Assembly (NCBI RefSeq): GCF_003863355.1
Contig: NZ_QQWG01000001.1
Coordinates: 434,001-498,000, forward strand
Direction: 5' to 3'
Length of the DNA stretch: 64,000 nucleotides
Origin: Ancylomarina euxina
GTDB lineage: Bacteria > Bacteroidota > Bacteroidia > Bacteroidales > Marinifilaceae
The notes beneath the pieces were generated by a model. It ran no database searches. It saw nothing but the letters and a program-made list of their open reading frames with translations, and had not been told where the DNA came from. Shown here piece by piece: positions 55,984 through 64,000 of the stretch; position 1 is the stretch's first letter; each line of letters opens with the position of its first letter. A program made the translations under genes and the position numbers.

Positions 55984-56904
55984 CTATTTTTTAATGATTC
56001 TGAAAAAAGTATGCACAATAACACCTGTTATTACACCCAAGAAAATAAGAATACTCAAAAGGTTTAAGATCTCATTTTGATAGGCCCCTATAACGTAGGA
56101 TTTATTAGAAAGGATATTGCCAACCGCACCTTTCTGACTACGTGCTTGTATATTTTTATACTTATATAATGATGCATTAAGATGAGAATCTGATGTGTGA
56201 CATTCGACGCATAATTTAAGGGCTTTTTCTTTGGGTAGAATATTGTGTGATACCATCAATGAATCCAAAACTTCTGTATGACATTCGATACATCGAACAT
56301 TTTCGAAATGTAGTTTCTGATTAGGGAGCCAGTTGTGAGTCTCTATAAGTTTTGGACTTTGCGATTCAGATACCAATTGATACCTTGGAGAATCATCATG
56401 GCAGGACAAACACATTTCATTGCTAGACTTAACAATGTCTTTTACATTTTCGCTTGTGCGCGCTTTTGCTTGATAATAATGTTGATTGTGACATTTAGAG
56501 CAGGTAAATTGATCTCCTAATGCACGAGCATGAGTGCTTTTTTTAAACTCTTCTTCTATCTGTTCAAATTTATAATCTGCGAAATTTTCGTCTCCTCCAT
56601 GGCAATCAATACAGGTTGAAAGAGGTTCTAATTTTAAATCTCCTTGATGAGGGTAGGTCTCATAATCTGAGGAATGACAATCGATACATTTGAAAGAGCC
56701 ATGTACACCTGCCTTTATTCTTAAAGAATCAAGAATAAAATATGGGTTCATTAAGCGTTTTTCATTTCGCTCGGTCCATTCATTATATATGGTGTGAGTT
56801 TGATTCGAATGACATCGTAAACAATCATTATCTGCTTTTAGATTCAATGCAAATGAAGCTAAAAAGATAAGAAGTAAAGAAAGCCTTAGTTGGGAAACAC
56901 GCAT
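55984..56904 (-). CDS. Seven-haem cytochrome c, membrane-anchored
   Basis: A 306-residue protein with a signal peptide (to about residue 24) and one C-terminal membrane segment (~275-300). Seven CxxCH motifs are visible: CLRCH, CIDCH, CIDCH, CSKCH, CLSCH, CIECH and CVECH, with extra His that could be distal ligands. This is the cytochrome c3/NrfH-like type of periplasmic electron carrier. It lies between the monohaem cytochrome and the cytochrome b genes in the operon. Confidence 0.88.
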   Translation of the reverse strand: MRVSQLRLSLLLIFLASFALNLKADNDCLRCHSNQTHTIYNEWTERNEKRLMNPYFILDSLRIKAGVHGSFKCIDCHSSDYETYPHQGDLKLEPLSTCIDCHGGDENFADYKFEQIEEEFKKSTHARALGDQFTCSKCHNQHYYQAKARTSENVKDIVKSSNEMCLSCHDDSPRYQLVSESQSPKLIETHNWLPNQKLHFENVRCIECHTEVLDSLMVSHNILPKEKALKLCVECHTSDSHLNASLYKYKNIQARSQKGAVGNILSNKSYVIGAYQNEILNLLSILIFLGVITGVIVHTFFRIIKK

Positions 56905-56971
56905 ATTATAAAGTGTAAATTAAAATTCCTGAAATACAGAGCACTTCAGGAATTTATTTGAATTGATAATC

Positions 56972-57391
56972 TTATTTCAGAGTTCTCAGATAGTTGATGA
57001 TAGACCATCTATCTTCATCGTCTAATACCTTTTTCTCGTAATTTGGCATTTCATCACGACCAACAAAGGATTGGTAATAAAGGACACCATCAGATTGTGC
57101 CTGAAATTCAGCCGATTTAAAAGAACGAATTGCAGTTTTCATACTACCCGCCTTAGGACCGTCGGCCTCTCCTTTACCCCCATGGCAAGATTTACAGTGC
57201 TTAGTATAAAGCATTTTGCCAATTTTTAATGAACCGGCATCATCTTTCATACTATTTTTCATGTCTTTGTACTTAGCTGGAATTTCCCATGGTCCGCCCA
57301 TTTTTTTATCCTGTGGTAAAGCAAAAGCCATAAATAGGGCTCCAGCAAAAACCAGAGTTAATCCCATGACTATTTTTTTTAATGTTTTCAT
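56972..57391 (-). CDS. Monohaem class I cytochrome c
   Basis: A 139-residue protein with a signal peptide (MKTLKKIVMGLTLVFAGALFMAFA) and one CxxCH motif in LYTKHCKSCHGGKGEADGPKAG. A methionine ligand is likely in GRDEMPNYEKKV. The ending DDEDRWSIINYLRTL is typical of cytochrome c6-like domains. It should be a soluble periplasmic electron shuttle between the multihaem partners of the operon. Confidence 0.92.
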   Translation of the reverse strand: MKTLKKIVMGLTLVFAGALFMAFALPQDKKMGGPWEIPAKYKDMKNSMKDDAGSLKIGKMLYTKHCKSCHGGKGEADGPKAGSMKTAIRSFKSAEFQAQSDGVLYYQSFVGRDEMPNYEKKVLDDEDRWSIINYLRTLK

Positions 57392-57409
57392 AATTGTAAG
57401 TTTGAGTGA

Positions 57410-58291
57410 TTAAAAATTCCACAATCTTGTAATTGTAAAGCCAATCATAAAATTGTCCATATCAATTTTACTATGGTTATTCACCATGATATCCTGTTGG
57501 ATTAAACCACTAGAGTTGCCCATGTAAATTTGGAACGCGTGTGTACTGGTTGAAATTTCGTAACCAAAAGAAAAGTTTGGTTCTGGATTTTCATAATTAT
57601 CAGCTTCTGTATCTAAGTATCCCAGATCAAGTGGCATATCAAGGTTGAAAATGATCGAACCCTGTGGTGAAACCTTATATCGACCATTAAAGTGCACACC
57701 AACTTTGTCGTGATACATTCCCTCATTAATTAAATTGTAGTGAGAGAAACTAAGTCCTGTTTGCAAGCTTAGTTCATCTGAAAATTTACGACCTACAATA
57801 ACTTGAGCAAAAGATGATAAGCGATTAGAAGATTTAAAATCATCGTGAAATTGATCTTTATCTCTACCATCAATGGCAATATTACCATATACTGCAAGAG
57901 CAAGAGGAACTGTATTGTTTCTTGTTTGCTCAAGAATAGTCCATTTGGCATTAAAATCGGTCGTCATTTTGTCCTTAGTAACACCTAAGCCGATTTGAAC
58001 ATTATTCGCCACAACGTAGTTTAATCCAAGGCGAATATTTGCGCCTGAGGCAAATAAACCCCAAAGATCAGAATGTCCATTTTCAACGGTTCCAAATTTG
58101 TGTTGTATAGCAAATTCTAAAGTGTTCACCGGTTGAATAACTGTTGTTTGATTATCAATTAAATATCCACTTTCAAAAGGTGATCTAACTGGTTTGTCAA
58201 CCTTCTTGGTTTCCGTTTCAGTCTCTTGAGCTAGAACGCTCCCAAAAGCAAAAACAAGCAGGCATGATAATGTAAATATATATTTTCTCAT
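57410..58291 (-). CDS. DUF5777-family beta-barrel outer-membrane protein
   Basis: A 293-residue protein with a signal peptide (to about residue 21) and alternating beta strands throughout, ending in a strand with terminal Trp-Asn-Phe (ITRLWNF), as in outer-membrane barrels. The opening PVRSPFESGYLIDNQTTVIQPVNTLEFAIQHKFG matches the DUF5777 family. Its place between cytochrome genes suggests a barrel that holds or admits electron carriers at the outer membrane. That role is inference. Confidence 0.82.
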   Translation of the reverse strand: MRKYIFTLSCLLVFAFGSVLAQETETETKKVDKPVRSPFESGYLIDNQTTVIQPVNTLEFAIQHKFGTVENGHSDLWGLFASGANIRLGLNYVVANNVQIGLGVTKDKMTTDFNAKWTILEQTRNNTVPLALAVYGNIAIDGRDKDQFHDDFKSSNRLSSFAQVIVGRKFSDELSLQTGLSFSHYNLINEGMYHDKVGVHFNGRYKVSPQGSIIFNLDMPLDLGYLDTEADNYENPEPNFSFGYEISTSTHAFQIYMGNSSGLIQQDIMVNNHSKIDMDNFMIGFTITRLWNF

Positions 58292-58307
58292 AATTGCATG
58301 TATTTGA

Positions 58308-58670
58308 TTAGTTATCCTTAGCTCCTTCGGTAATCCATGTTAATAACAGGAGACGTTCTTGTGAACCCATATTTTGACCATGTCCGTCTGTTGATCTTTT
58401 GTAGACTTTACTTTCCGCAGGATTGGCAGTGTTGATGAAGCCTCCGTTAGTAAGGTTCGCAAAAGCAGAACCTGTCACTAAAATAGGTGTTCTGCTATCG
58501 TGACATCCTATACACTTAGATTGAAAGATTGGTTCAACTTGTGCAGTAAAGCTGATCGGATTTTCCGGGTCAGGTTCTGGTGTTGGTACAGTTTCAACGA
58601 TATAATCGTATTCGCAGGCAACTAATCCAATCATGAAAAGGAAAGCTAGTACTTTGATATATCTTTTCAT
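58308..58670 (-). CDS. Small monohaem cytochrome lipoprotein
   Basis: A 120-residue lipoprotein with lipobox GLVACEYDY (Cys near residue 19) and one CxxCH in FQSKCIGCHDSRTP. The C-terminal helix LLLTWITEGAKDN is common in such domains. It should sit on the outer membrane, next to the DUF5777 barrel encoded 16 bases downstream. It appears to be the first gene of the six-gene block. Confidence 0.87.
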   Translation of the reverse strand: MKRYIKVLAFLFMIGLVACEYDYIVETVPTPEPDPENPISFTAQVEPIFQSKCIGCHDSRTPILVTGSAFANLTNGGFINTANPAESKVYKRSTDGHGQNMGSQERLLLLTWITEGAKDN

Positions 58671-58797
58671 ATGATTATTATTTAAGTGAAATGAGATGCT
58701 TACTTTGTTTCGATAACACTATATGGTGTAACAATAAGCTTGCCATCTCTACTTTAATGATGATGTCTTGGTATAGAACATCTGATTTTATCTGTAA

Positions 58798-58830
58798 AGG
58801 AGTTGTTCAATGTTACATTAAACAACTCCT
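58798..58830 (-). terminator. Hairpin after the six-haem cytochrome gene
   Basis: AGGAGTTGTT pairs with AACAACTCCT (10 bp, 13-base loop) 30 bases after the stop. The tail is weakly U-rich, so it may attenuate and not fully stop read-through into the downstream cytochrome genes. Confidence 0.55.
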
Positions 58831-58859
58831 CACAAATATCTATTTTAATTTAGTTGTAA

Positions 58860-59918
58860 TTATGGTAATGCTGCAATTTCAACTTCCATAGCTTCAATTG
58901 AGTTTTGCAATAAAGCTTTCACATACTTAGGGTTGTGAGCACCAAAACTACGGTCTTCCTCTAAACCAACCCAATTAAAGAATGCTTGTGCTTGTTTCAT
59001 AGGATAAGTTCCTACAACTGGGTGATAACCATCAACGTCATCTCCACCTACAACACCTAAGGTAATTAACTGGTCTCTTAGTTCAATAAGTTTATCTTCA
59101 ACATCAGTTCTAACGCCACCATAATTAAAGTCAGTATTACTAGCGTCGTGACAAGTATTACATGCTAATAATGAAGGCTTCCATGAGTGTCCACCTTCTC
59201 CTTCTTCAGCATCAAATTCTGCCATATGGCAACCTGTACATGAGGCTTGATTTAAGTGTTTGGCAGAACCGGCTTCTGGATAATCAACAGAACCTGCAAT
59301 TTGAGCAAAGCCAACACCTGCAACAACATTAGCTTGTGCACCATGATGTGGACCATAATGGGTACTTGTAATATTATAAGTATCGCCTGGTTTGTCAATA
59401 TTTGGCTCAGCTCTTCTTGATTGATGGCAGTTGGCACATAAATTAGAATTACCTTTTAGATCCATTGTAGTTGTAGGATCGAAAATAGGCTTTACTGGAT
59501 CTTTAAGTCTTAAAGCATAATCGGTTGCTTCCATTGTCTCATGTAATCCATGACAGGTTGCACATTCCCATGCAGTTGGGTTTGTGATATTACCTAGAAC
59601 TTCACCATTATTAGCAAATTGAACAAATCCCTGGTGAGAGTGACATGCAGCACATGAAGCACGTCCACCTGCATAGTCAACAGCATTTACGCCACTACTA
59701 TGTACAGACATTGAGAATTGTGCTTCGATGTTTGATTTGGTTTCACCAGAGTGACAAGCCATACATGTGGCATTGCCATCAGTACCATCTACACCATTGG
59801 TTCCATTAGCACCATCAGTACCATTTAAACCTGCAATACCTTGAGGTCCTTCACAAGCTGCGAATATTGCTCCTACTGCAAGGAAGAGAAGCCAGATTTT
59901 AAATTGTTTTCGTTTCAT
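58860..59918 (-). CDS. Six-haem cytochrome c lipoprotein with collagen-like Gly-X-Y segment
   Basis: A 352-residue lipoprotein (lipobox near AACEGPQG, Cys ~21). Residues ~24-48 are eight Gly-X-Y triplets (GPQGIAGLNGTDGANGTNGV onward), like bacterial collagen-like stalks. Six CxxCH motifs follow: CMACH, CAACH, CATCH, CANCH, CTGCH and CNTCH. It should be anchored in the outer membrane, with the stalk holding the haem domain away from it. It heads the cytochrome cluster and faces the divergent FNR-type regulator gene. The electron acceptor is unknown. Confidence 0.87.
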   Translation of the reverse strand: MKRKQFKIWLLFLAVGAIFAACEGPQGIAGLNGTDGANGTNGVDGTDGNATCMACHSGETKSNIEAQFSMSVHSSGVNAVDYAGGRASCAACHSHQGFVQFANNGEVLGNITNPTAWECATCHGLHETMEATDYALRLKDPVKPIFDPTTTMDLKGNSNLCANCHQSRRAEPNIDKPGDTYNITSTHYGPHHGAQANVVAGVGFAQIAGSVDYPEAGSAKHLNQASCTGCHMAEFDAEEGEGGHSWKPSLLACNTCHDASNTDFNYGGVRTDVEDKLIELRDQLITLGVVGGDDVDGYHPVVGTYPMKQAQAFFNWVGLEEDRSFGAHNPKYVKALLQNSIEAMEVEIAALP

Positions 59919-60053
59919 AAGTTAGGGGATTAAAGAATTTATTCGATAAATCTACTGATTACAGAAAAAAATCCCTCATAATACCCAATGACAGTAATCT
60001 ACTGCAATAATGATTCTTAATAGAAAAAATAGCGATGTGAATCTTGGCTTGAG

Positions 60054-60067
60054 TTGATATTTATCAC
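60054..60067. promoter_or_regulatory. FNR-like site between the cytochrome cluster and its regulator
   Basis: TTGAT-ATTT-ATCAC matches the FNR consensus TTGAT-N4-ATCAA at 9 of 10 fixed positions. It lies in the divergent spacer 37 bases before the regulator start and about 135 bases before the cytochrome start. Confidence 0.45.
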
Positions 60068-60103
60068 TATATTAGAATTTGAATTATACCTAAATAAACC
60101 TAT

Positions 60104-60799
60104 ATGTTTGGAAAAGGAACTGATGTTTGCTGTGGCTCTTGTCCCCATGCCTGGCCGAATTTTAAGAATTTGACATCTGCTGAAATGAAAGAAATGAGTG
60201 AAAGTCGGTTTCAGTCAAGTTTTACTGCTGGCGAAACGATTTTCAAAGCTGGTTCACCTACATCTAGTGCCGTGTTTCTTTCCTCGGGTATTGCAAAAAT
60301 ATATCTTGAAGGTTTCGATGGAAAAAAAATTATTCTTGGTTTGGCTAAGCCAGGCTATTTATTAGCAGGGCCAGGAAATTATGTTGACTCAACGCATCAT
60401 TATAGCGTAGTCGCACTTACCGATGTTAGTGCTTGTTTTATCGATATGAATTTGATCAAATCCTATGTCCAAAAAAACCCCTTGTTTGCCGAAGGTTACT
60501 TAAAAGATATTAGTCTGAAATCATTGCGGATTTTCTATAAAATGATAAGTTTGGCTCAGAAAAAGATGCCAGGACGAATGGCAGAGGGCCTACTGGAACT
60601 TGCTGATGAGGTATTTAAATCCGATGAATTTGCCCCTATTCTATCCAGACAGGAGTTGGGTGAATTTACAGGAATGGCCAAAGAAAATGTCGTTCGCATA
60701 TTGAAAGAATTCTGCAATGAAGGAATTATCAGCACCAATGGTTCAACGATAACTATAATGGATAAGCAGAAGTTGCAGCTGATCTCGGCCAATGGTTAA
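60104..60799 (+). CDS. Crp/Fnr-family transcriptional regulator with N-terminal cysteines
   Basis: A 231-residue regulator with a cyclic-nucleotide-like sensor domain (~25-140) and a C-terminal HTH (~178-205; LSRQELGEFTGMAKENVVRILKEF). The recognition helix has ENVVR, with the Glu and Arg that read TTGAT half sites in FNR (ETISR). Near the N terminus C9, C10 and C13 followed by His (DVCCGSCPH) could bind an iron-sulfur cluster or metal. It lies divergent from the cytochrome cluster with an FNR-like site between, so redox or oxygen control of that cluster is likely. Confidence 0.85.
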   Translation: MFGKGTDVCCGSCPHAWPNFKNLTSAEMKEMSESRFQSSFTAGETIFKAGSPTSSAVFLSSGIAKIYLEGFDGKKIILGLAKPGYLLAGPGNYVDSTHHYSVVALTDVSACFIDMNLIKSYVQKNPLFAEGYLKDISLKSLRIFYKMISLAQKKMPGRMAEGLLELADEVFKSDEFAPILSRQELGEFTGMAKENVVRILKEFCNEGIISTNGSTITIMDKQKLQLISANG

Positions 60800-61704
60800 T
60801 TACCTAGTTTTTTCTTTTTTAGACTTGCCCAGGAGATCACAAAAGTTCCCATAATTGTGATTATGCCTCCTATAAATTGATTTTGTGTTGGAAGCATATT
60901 CATAATAAAGAAACTACCTATTATTATAAAAAAGCTACGATTTGATAGAACGATTGTTACTTTTGAAGCCTCTATATAGTTTAAGGCTATATAGGTTAAT
61001 ATAGTACCTAGGAATGGACCAAGTAATGAGCCTATTGAAATGTAGATGATTGAAAGACTTGTATATTGGGGTATTTCAAAAAGGTAAATTGTATATAATA
61101 AAAAGCCACCTAATAAGGCAAAGTTGCGGTATAAGGTAATCATGGTTGAAGGGAGTGTTCTTATTTCCGATTTAGCTAAAATTAAACTGATCCCATAAAA
61201 TAGAGCAAAAATATAAGTGGCAAGACTTTCTGGTCTCGTCAGGATTTCAATTGTAAAGCCAGCGTCGGTATAGTTGATTAGAATAACCCCCAATATCGTT
61301 AGGATTATTCCTAGGAATTCGAGCAGTGTAAATCGTTCTTTTAAAAAGATGATGCTAATAATAATAACAAATACAGGACTAGTGTTAGCTAGAAACGAAA
61401 CAATTGTTGGATTGGGTGTTAATTGAATGGCTAAGAAAAAAGCAGAAGTGGCTATTAATTCAGAGCCTGCGATAAGCAGAAGAGTTTTCTTTGCCGATTT
61501 TGAAAGGTTTCTAAAGCGATGTCGTTTTTTATAGTACCAATTATATAGTATATTCCAAAATATAGCACTGCTAAACCATAAAACACCAAAACTTGCCAAA
61601 TTCACATCTCTCATTGCCAGCTTGCTGAAAATGTAAACATTGGAAAATGTAATGGTTGCTAAGAGGGCTATTAATAATCCTTTTAGTTGCTGAGCTAATT
61701 TCAT
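60796..61704 (-). CDS. EamA-family (DMT) transporter
   Basis: A protein of about 302 residues with ten membrane segments in two EamA repeats (ALLATITFSNVYIFSKLAMRDV ...; ESLATYIFALFYGISLILAKSEI ...), ending in a Lys-rich tail. Drug/metabolite exporters of this family move amino acids or other small molecules. The substrate is unknown. The frame is open to 61830, but MKLAQQLKGLLI at 61704 fits the family start. It overlaps the end of the regulator gene by 4 bases in convergent orientation. Confidence 0.86.
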   Translation of the reverse strand: MKLAQQLKGLLIALLATITFSNVYIFSKLAMRDVNLASFGVLWFSSAIFWNILYNWYYKKRHRFRNLSKSAKKTLLLIAGSELIATSAFFLAIQLTPNPTIVSFLANTSPVFVIIISIIFLKERFTLLEFLGIILTILGVILINYTDAGFTIEILTRPESLATYIFALFYGISLILAKSEIRTLPSTMITLYRNFALLGGFLLYTIYLFEIPQYTSLSIIYISIGSLLGPFLGTILTYIALNYIEASKVTIVLSNRSFFIIIGSFFIMNMLPTQNQFIGGIITIMGTFVISWASLKKKKLGN

Positions 61705-61875
61705 GGTATACGAATAATTTTCAGCGCAAATGTATTCAAGATTTTGATAATAAAAAGATATGCAAAATAAATATTTCGTAGTCTTTTTTGAGTTTGACCA
61801 TCGCGTTTTTTTTATTGAATTTCGAGTCAACTGGTAAGTCTAGATTTTCATTTTTAATATCTATTGCTAACTTGC

Positions 61876-62151
61876 ATGCCTATGGAGATGAATTTATTAT
61901 TTGCAATGATAGCGACTTATTTGGTGAATGTTCCTTTTGGTTATGTTCGTCAAGGTTTTAAGAAGTATTCAGTGATGTGGTTTGTAGCCATTCATTTACC
62001 GATCCCTTTTGTTATTTTATTTCGACATTTTTTTGACGTGGGTTATGAAATTTTCACCTATCCTTTTATGCTGTTTGCTTTCTTTATGGGACAGTTTTCA
62101 GGAAAGAGAATCCGAATTTACAAGATGAGAAAGAATGATATTGAGGTGTAA
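61876..62151 (+). CDS. Small membrane protein of unknown function
   Basis: A protein of about 91 residues with three hydrophobic segments (LLFAMIATYLVNVPFGYV, SVMWFVAIHLPIPFVILFRHFF, EIFTYPFMLFAFFMGQFSG) and a basic tail (KRIRIYKMRKN). I know similar small proteins in Bacteroidota but no function. Starts at 61864 (TTG), 61876, 61882 and 61888 are possible; I chose the first ATG. Confidence 0.65.
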   Translation: MPMEMNLLFAMIATYLVNVPFGYVRQGFKKYSVMWFVAIHLPIPFVILFRHFFDVGYEIFTYPFMLFAFFMGQFSGKRIRIYKMRKNDIEV

Positions 62152-62368
62152 TAAGCGTGTATTTGTTTTAAATTATATGGTCTGGCAAGCATAGTTTTGA
62201 AGTTTTTCTTTCTCTACTGAAACTTACGACATGGGTTTCAAAATTCTCAATAATGAAATTGTGCATATCGCCCTAATTTCTGTGGATTAGCTCTTCTTAT
62301 TACTATTTATACGTTTTCACTTTTCTCCCTCCTTAAGAAAGCCGTTTTCTTACCGTCTGCCTTGTAAC

Positions 62369-62449
62369 TTCTCCGTATCAGCTTCGTATCACAACTGGGT
62401 TAACCCAGCTTTGATCCAGCCTTGGTCCATCTTTATTCCAGTTTTGTTC
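62369..62449. repeat. Degenerate 11-bp tandem repeats around a palindrome
   Basis: CAGCTTTGATC, CAGCCTTGGTC, CATCTTTATTC and CAGTTTTGTTC follow each other directly (62406-62449). Two related 11-mers (TTCTCCGTATC, AGCTTCGTATC) lie at 62369-62390. Between them is CTGGGTTAACCCAG (62395-62408), a perfect 14-base palindrome. The block is pyrimidine-rich on the plus strand. Confidence 0.55.
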
Positions 62450-62691
62450 CGAACTTAATTATGCTTCGAGGCGTATCCTGGTCAACAAATATAAATTCTT
62501 ATAAAGAGTATGTTCTGTACTTTTTATTGTGAAATAAAATAGAGTGAACTTGAGTTTTGGATTTAACTGTTTTTATTACAGCTTAACCTGTGATCATACC
62601 CTAAGCTTGGTTGTATCGAAGACAGCTTAGTATCCCTGAATTTTGGACAACTTTGCTTTAAAAGACATGATCCGGAAATAAAATTCTAATA

Positions 62692-62723
62692 AAAATGGCT
62701 ACCCCTTTCGAGATAGCCATTTT
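62692..62723 (-). terminator. pgi terminator
   Basis: AAAATGGCTA pairs with TAGCCATTTT (10 bp), with A-rich sequence upstream giving a U tract on the minus strand. Confidence 0.8.
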
Positions 62724-62742
62724 AGTTTTATATAACCGATTT

Positions 62743-64000
62743 TTATAATCGCTCTTTAATCTTTTTCGTTTCTTCTTCGAAACCTGGTTTTTCCAATAAG
62801 GCAAACATATTGCTTTTGTATGCTTCAACACCTGGTTGGTCGAAAGGGTTAACATCAAGAATGTAACCACTAACACCACAAGCAATTTCGAAGAAATATA
62901 GTAACTCACCAATATAGAATTCATTAAGCTCAGGAAGCTCAATTCTAATATTTGGTACACCACCATCAACATGTGCTAGTTGAGTTCCTAATTCAGCCAT
63001 TTTATTCACCTCGTCAACTCTTTTTCCTGCAAGGAAATTAAGTTTGTCAAGATTGTCTTTGTCTTTAGGGATAACAACTTTATATTTTGTTTTAGCTATA
63101 GAGAGAACGGTTTCGAAAATGTTACGCTGTCCTTCTTGAATGTATTGCCCCATTGAGTGTAAATCACTAGTCAAGTCAACACTAGCTGGGAAAATACCTT
63201 TGTTTTCTTTTCCTTCACTTTCGCCGTATAGTTGTTTCCACCATTCAGCAATATTGTGAAGTTTTGGGTTGTAGTTCGCTAAAATTTCGATCTCTTTCCC
63301 TTTAGAATACAGAACGTTTCGAGTTGCAGCATAAAGTAGAGCAGGATTTTCTTCAAATTCTGTTGCTACAGTGAATTCTTGCATTGCTTTTGCACCTTCA
63401 ACTAATTTTGTGATATCGTGACCTGCTACTGCAATTGGAAGTAAACCTACTGGAGTTAAAACAGAAAAACGACCACCAACATTGTCAGGAATAACAAAAG
63501 TCTTGTAACCTTCCTGATCAGCTAGAGTACGAAGAGCTCCTTTTGATTCGTCAGTAACAGCAATGATTCTTTCTTTAGCTTCTTCTTTTCCTACACCTTC
63601 TTCAAGTAATTCTTTTAACAATCGGAATGCAAGAGCAGGCTCAGTTGTTGTACCCGATTTAGAGATCACGCAGATTCCAAATTCGATATTTTCTAGAATC
63701 TCCATTAGTTCATAAAGGTAATCTTCGCTGATGTTTTGTCCAGCATAAAGAACCAATGGATTTTCGTTGTCTGCCTGAAGCATATCAAAGTTGTTTGCCA
63801 AAGCATCGTTTACTGCTTTTGCTCCCAAATAAGATCCGCCAATACCAATGACAACCAGAACTTCAATGCGCTCTTTTAAGTTATTTGCTGTGTCTTGAAT
63901 ATCTTTCAATTCAGCAGCCGTAATTTGTGATGGTAAGTTAACCCAGCCCGTATATTCGTTGCCTTTACCTGTTCCTGCATGAAGGGCAGTTAAATGCTTT
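62743..64000 (-). CDS. pgi: Glucose-6-phosphate isomerase, 5' end outside window
   Basis: The last 419 or so residues of PGI; the frame is open to the window edge ([19 protein letters not shown]...). Only the first 25-30 residues should be missing for the 445-450-residue short form. Signatures include [32 protein letters not shown] (SIS domain), [20 protein letters not shown], and [13 protein letters not shown] with the catalytic Lys. It interconverts glucose 6-phosphate and fructose 6-phosphate in glycolysis. Confidence 0.95.
   Translation of the reverse strand, partial: KHLTALHAGTGKGNEYTGWVNLPSQITAAELKDIQDTANNLKERIEVLVVIGIGGSYLGAKAVNDALANNFDMLQADNENPLVLYAGQNISEDYLYELMEILENIEFGICVISKSGTTTEPALAFRLLKELLEEGVGKEEAKERIIAVTDESKGALRTLADQEGYKTFVIPDNVGGRFSVLTPVGLLPIAVAGHDITKLVEGAKAMQEFTVATEFEENPALLYAATRNVLYSKGKEIEILANYNPKLHNIAEWWKQLYGESEGKENKGIFPASVDLTSDLHSMGQYIQEGQRNIFETVLSIAKTKYKVVIPKDKDNLDKLNFLAGKRVDEVNKMAELGTQLAHVDGGVPNIRIELPELNEFYIGELLYFFEIACGVSGYILDVNPFDQPGVEAYKSNMFALLEKPGFEEETKKIKERL

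Larger units (their letters stand above)
62152..62742. other. Intergenic region with degenerate 11-bp repeats
   Basis: This 591-bp gap has no convincing gene. It holds a palindrome and degenerate 11-bp tandem repeats (62369-62449), a stem CTAAGCT/AGCTTAG near 62603-62632, and the pgi terminator (62692-62723). Confidence 0.5.

Noticed and set aside
1-64000. CRISPR arrays and rRNA genes
   Set aside because: No regularly spaced direct repeats and no 16S, 23S or 5S sequence were seen.

Overview
The window is chromosomal DNA of an AT-rich Bacteroidota bacterium. Gene content and order (mreB-mreC-mreD-mrdA-rodA, tig/clpP/clpX, DUF5686 and DUF5777 proteins, OmpA-type lipoprotein, kpsF-tatC) and many promoters with a TTG...TAnnTTTG pattern instead of -35/-10 boxes point to this phylum. 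A marine Marinilabiliales/Marinifilaceae-like organism is my guess and is not proven by the sequence.

Layout. 1-10.4 kb: a zinc metallo-hydrolase lipoprotein (cut by the window edge), a C1 cysteine peptidase, MarC, a SulP transporter, Dps, dxs, an OmpA-like lipoprotein and a BtpA-like protein. 10.4-13.9 kb: an acetyl-CoA hydrolase/transferase, oxyR, two identical tRNA-Glu genes and rpsT. Between the CoA-transferase and oxyR a promoter and a terminator on the minus strand outline a candidate small RNA of about 260 nt, divergent from oxyR as OxyS is in E. coli. 14-24.4 kb (minus strand): rodA, mrdA, mreD, mreC, mreB (cell elongation), purH, mgtE, rsmA. 24.7-42.6 kb: a flippase-like membrane protein, a GNAT-like protein, recQ, kpsF, tatC, a DUF5686 outer-membrane protein, lptB, tRNA-Leu, tig, clpP, clpX, a GNAT acetyltransferase, folA, thyA and comM.

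42.6-51.6 kb: a 9.0-kb mobile island inserted inside comM. The 3' end of comM lies on the far side of the island, and joining the halves at a shared 5-bp core restores a 512-residue reading frame. The ends are near-identical 21-bp inverted repeats, which fit the two arms of a serine-integrase attP. The island carries a small and a large serine recombinase, a T7-type single-subunit RNA polymerase with its catalytic residues intact, an apparent type II restriction-modification system (PD-(D/E)XK nuclease, C-protein-like regulator behind a tandem operator, C5 methyltransferase), a secreted protein of unknown function and a structured non-coding segment. No capsid, portal, terminase or replication gene is visible. 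This island is the best candidate for an undescribed system.

51.7-64 kb: ppa, a SPOR-like membrane protein, then a minus-strand respiratory cluster of six-gene operon plus a leading gene: multihaem c-type cytochromes, a b-type cytochrome, a NapC/NirT-like protein and a DUF5777 beta-barrel. An FNR/Crp-family regulator is transcribed divergently from it, with an FNR-like site between. A DMT transporter, a small membrane protein and pgi (cut by the window edge) close the window.
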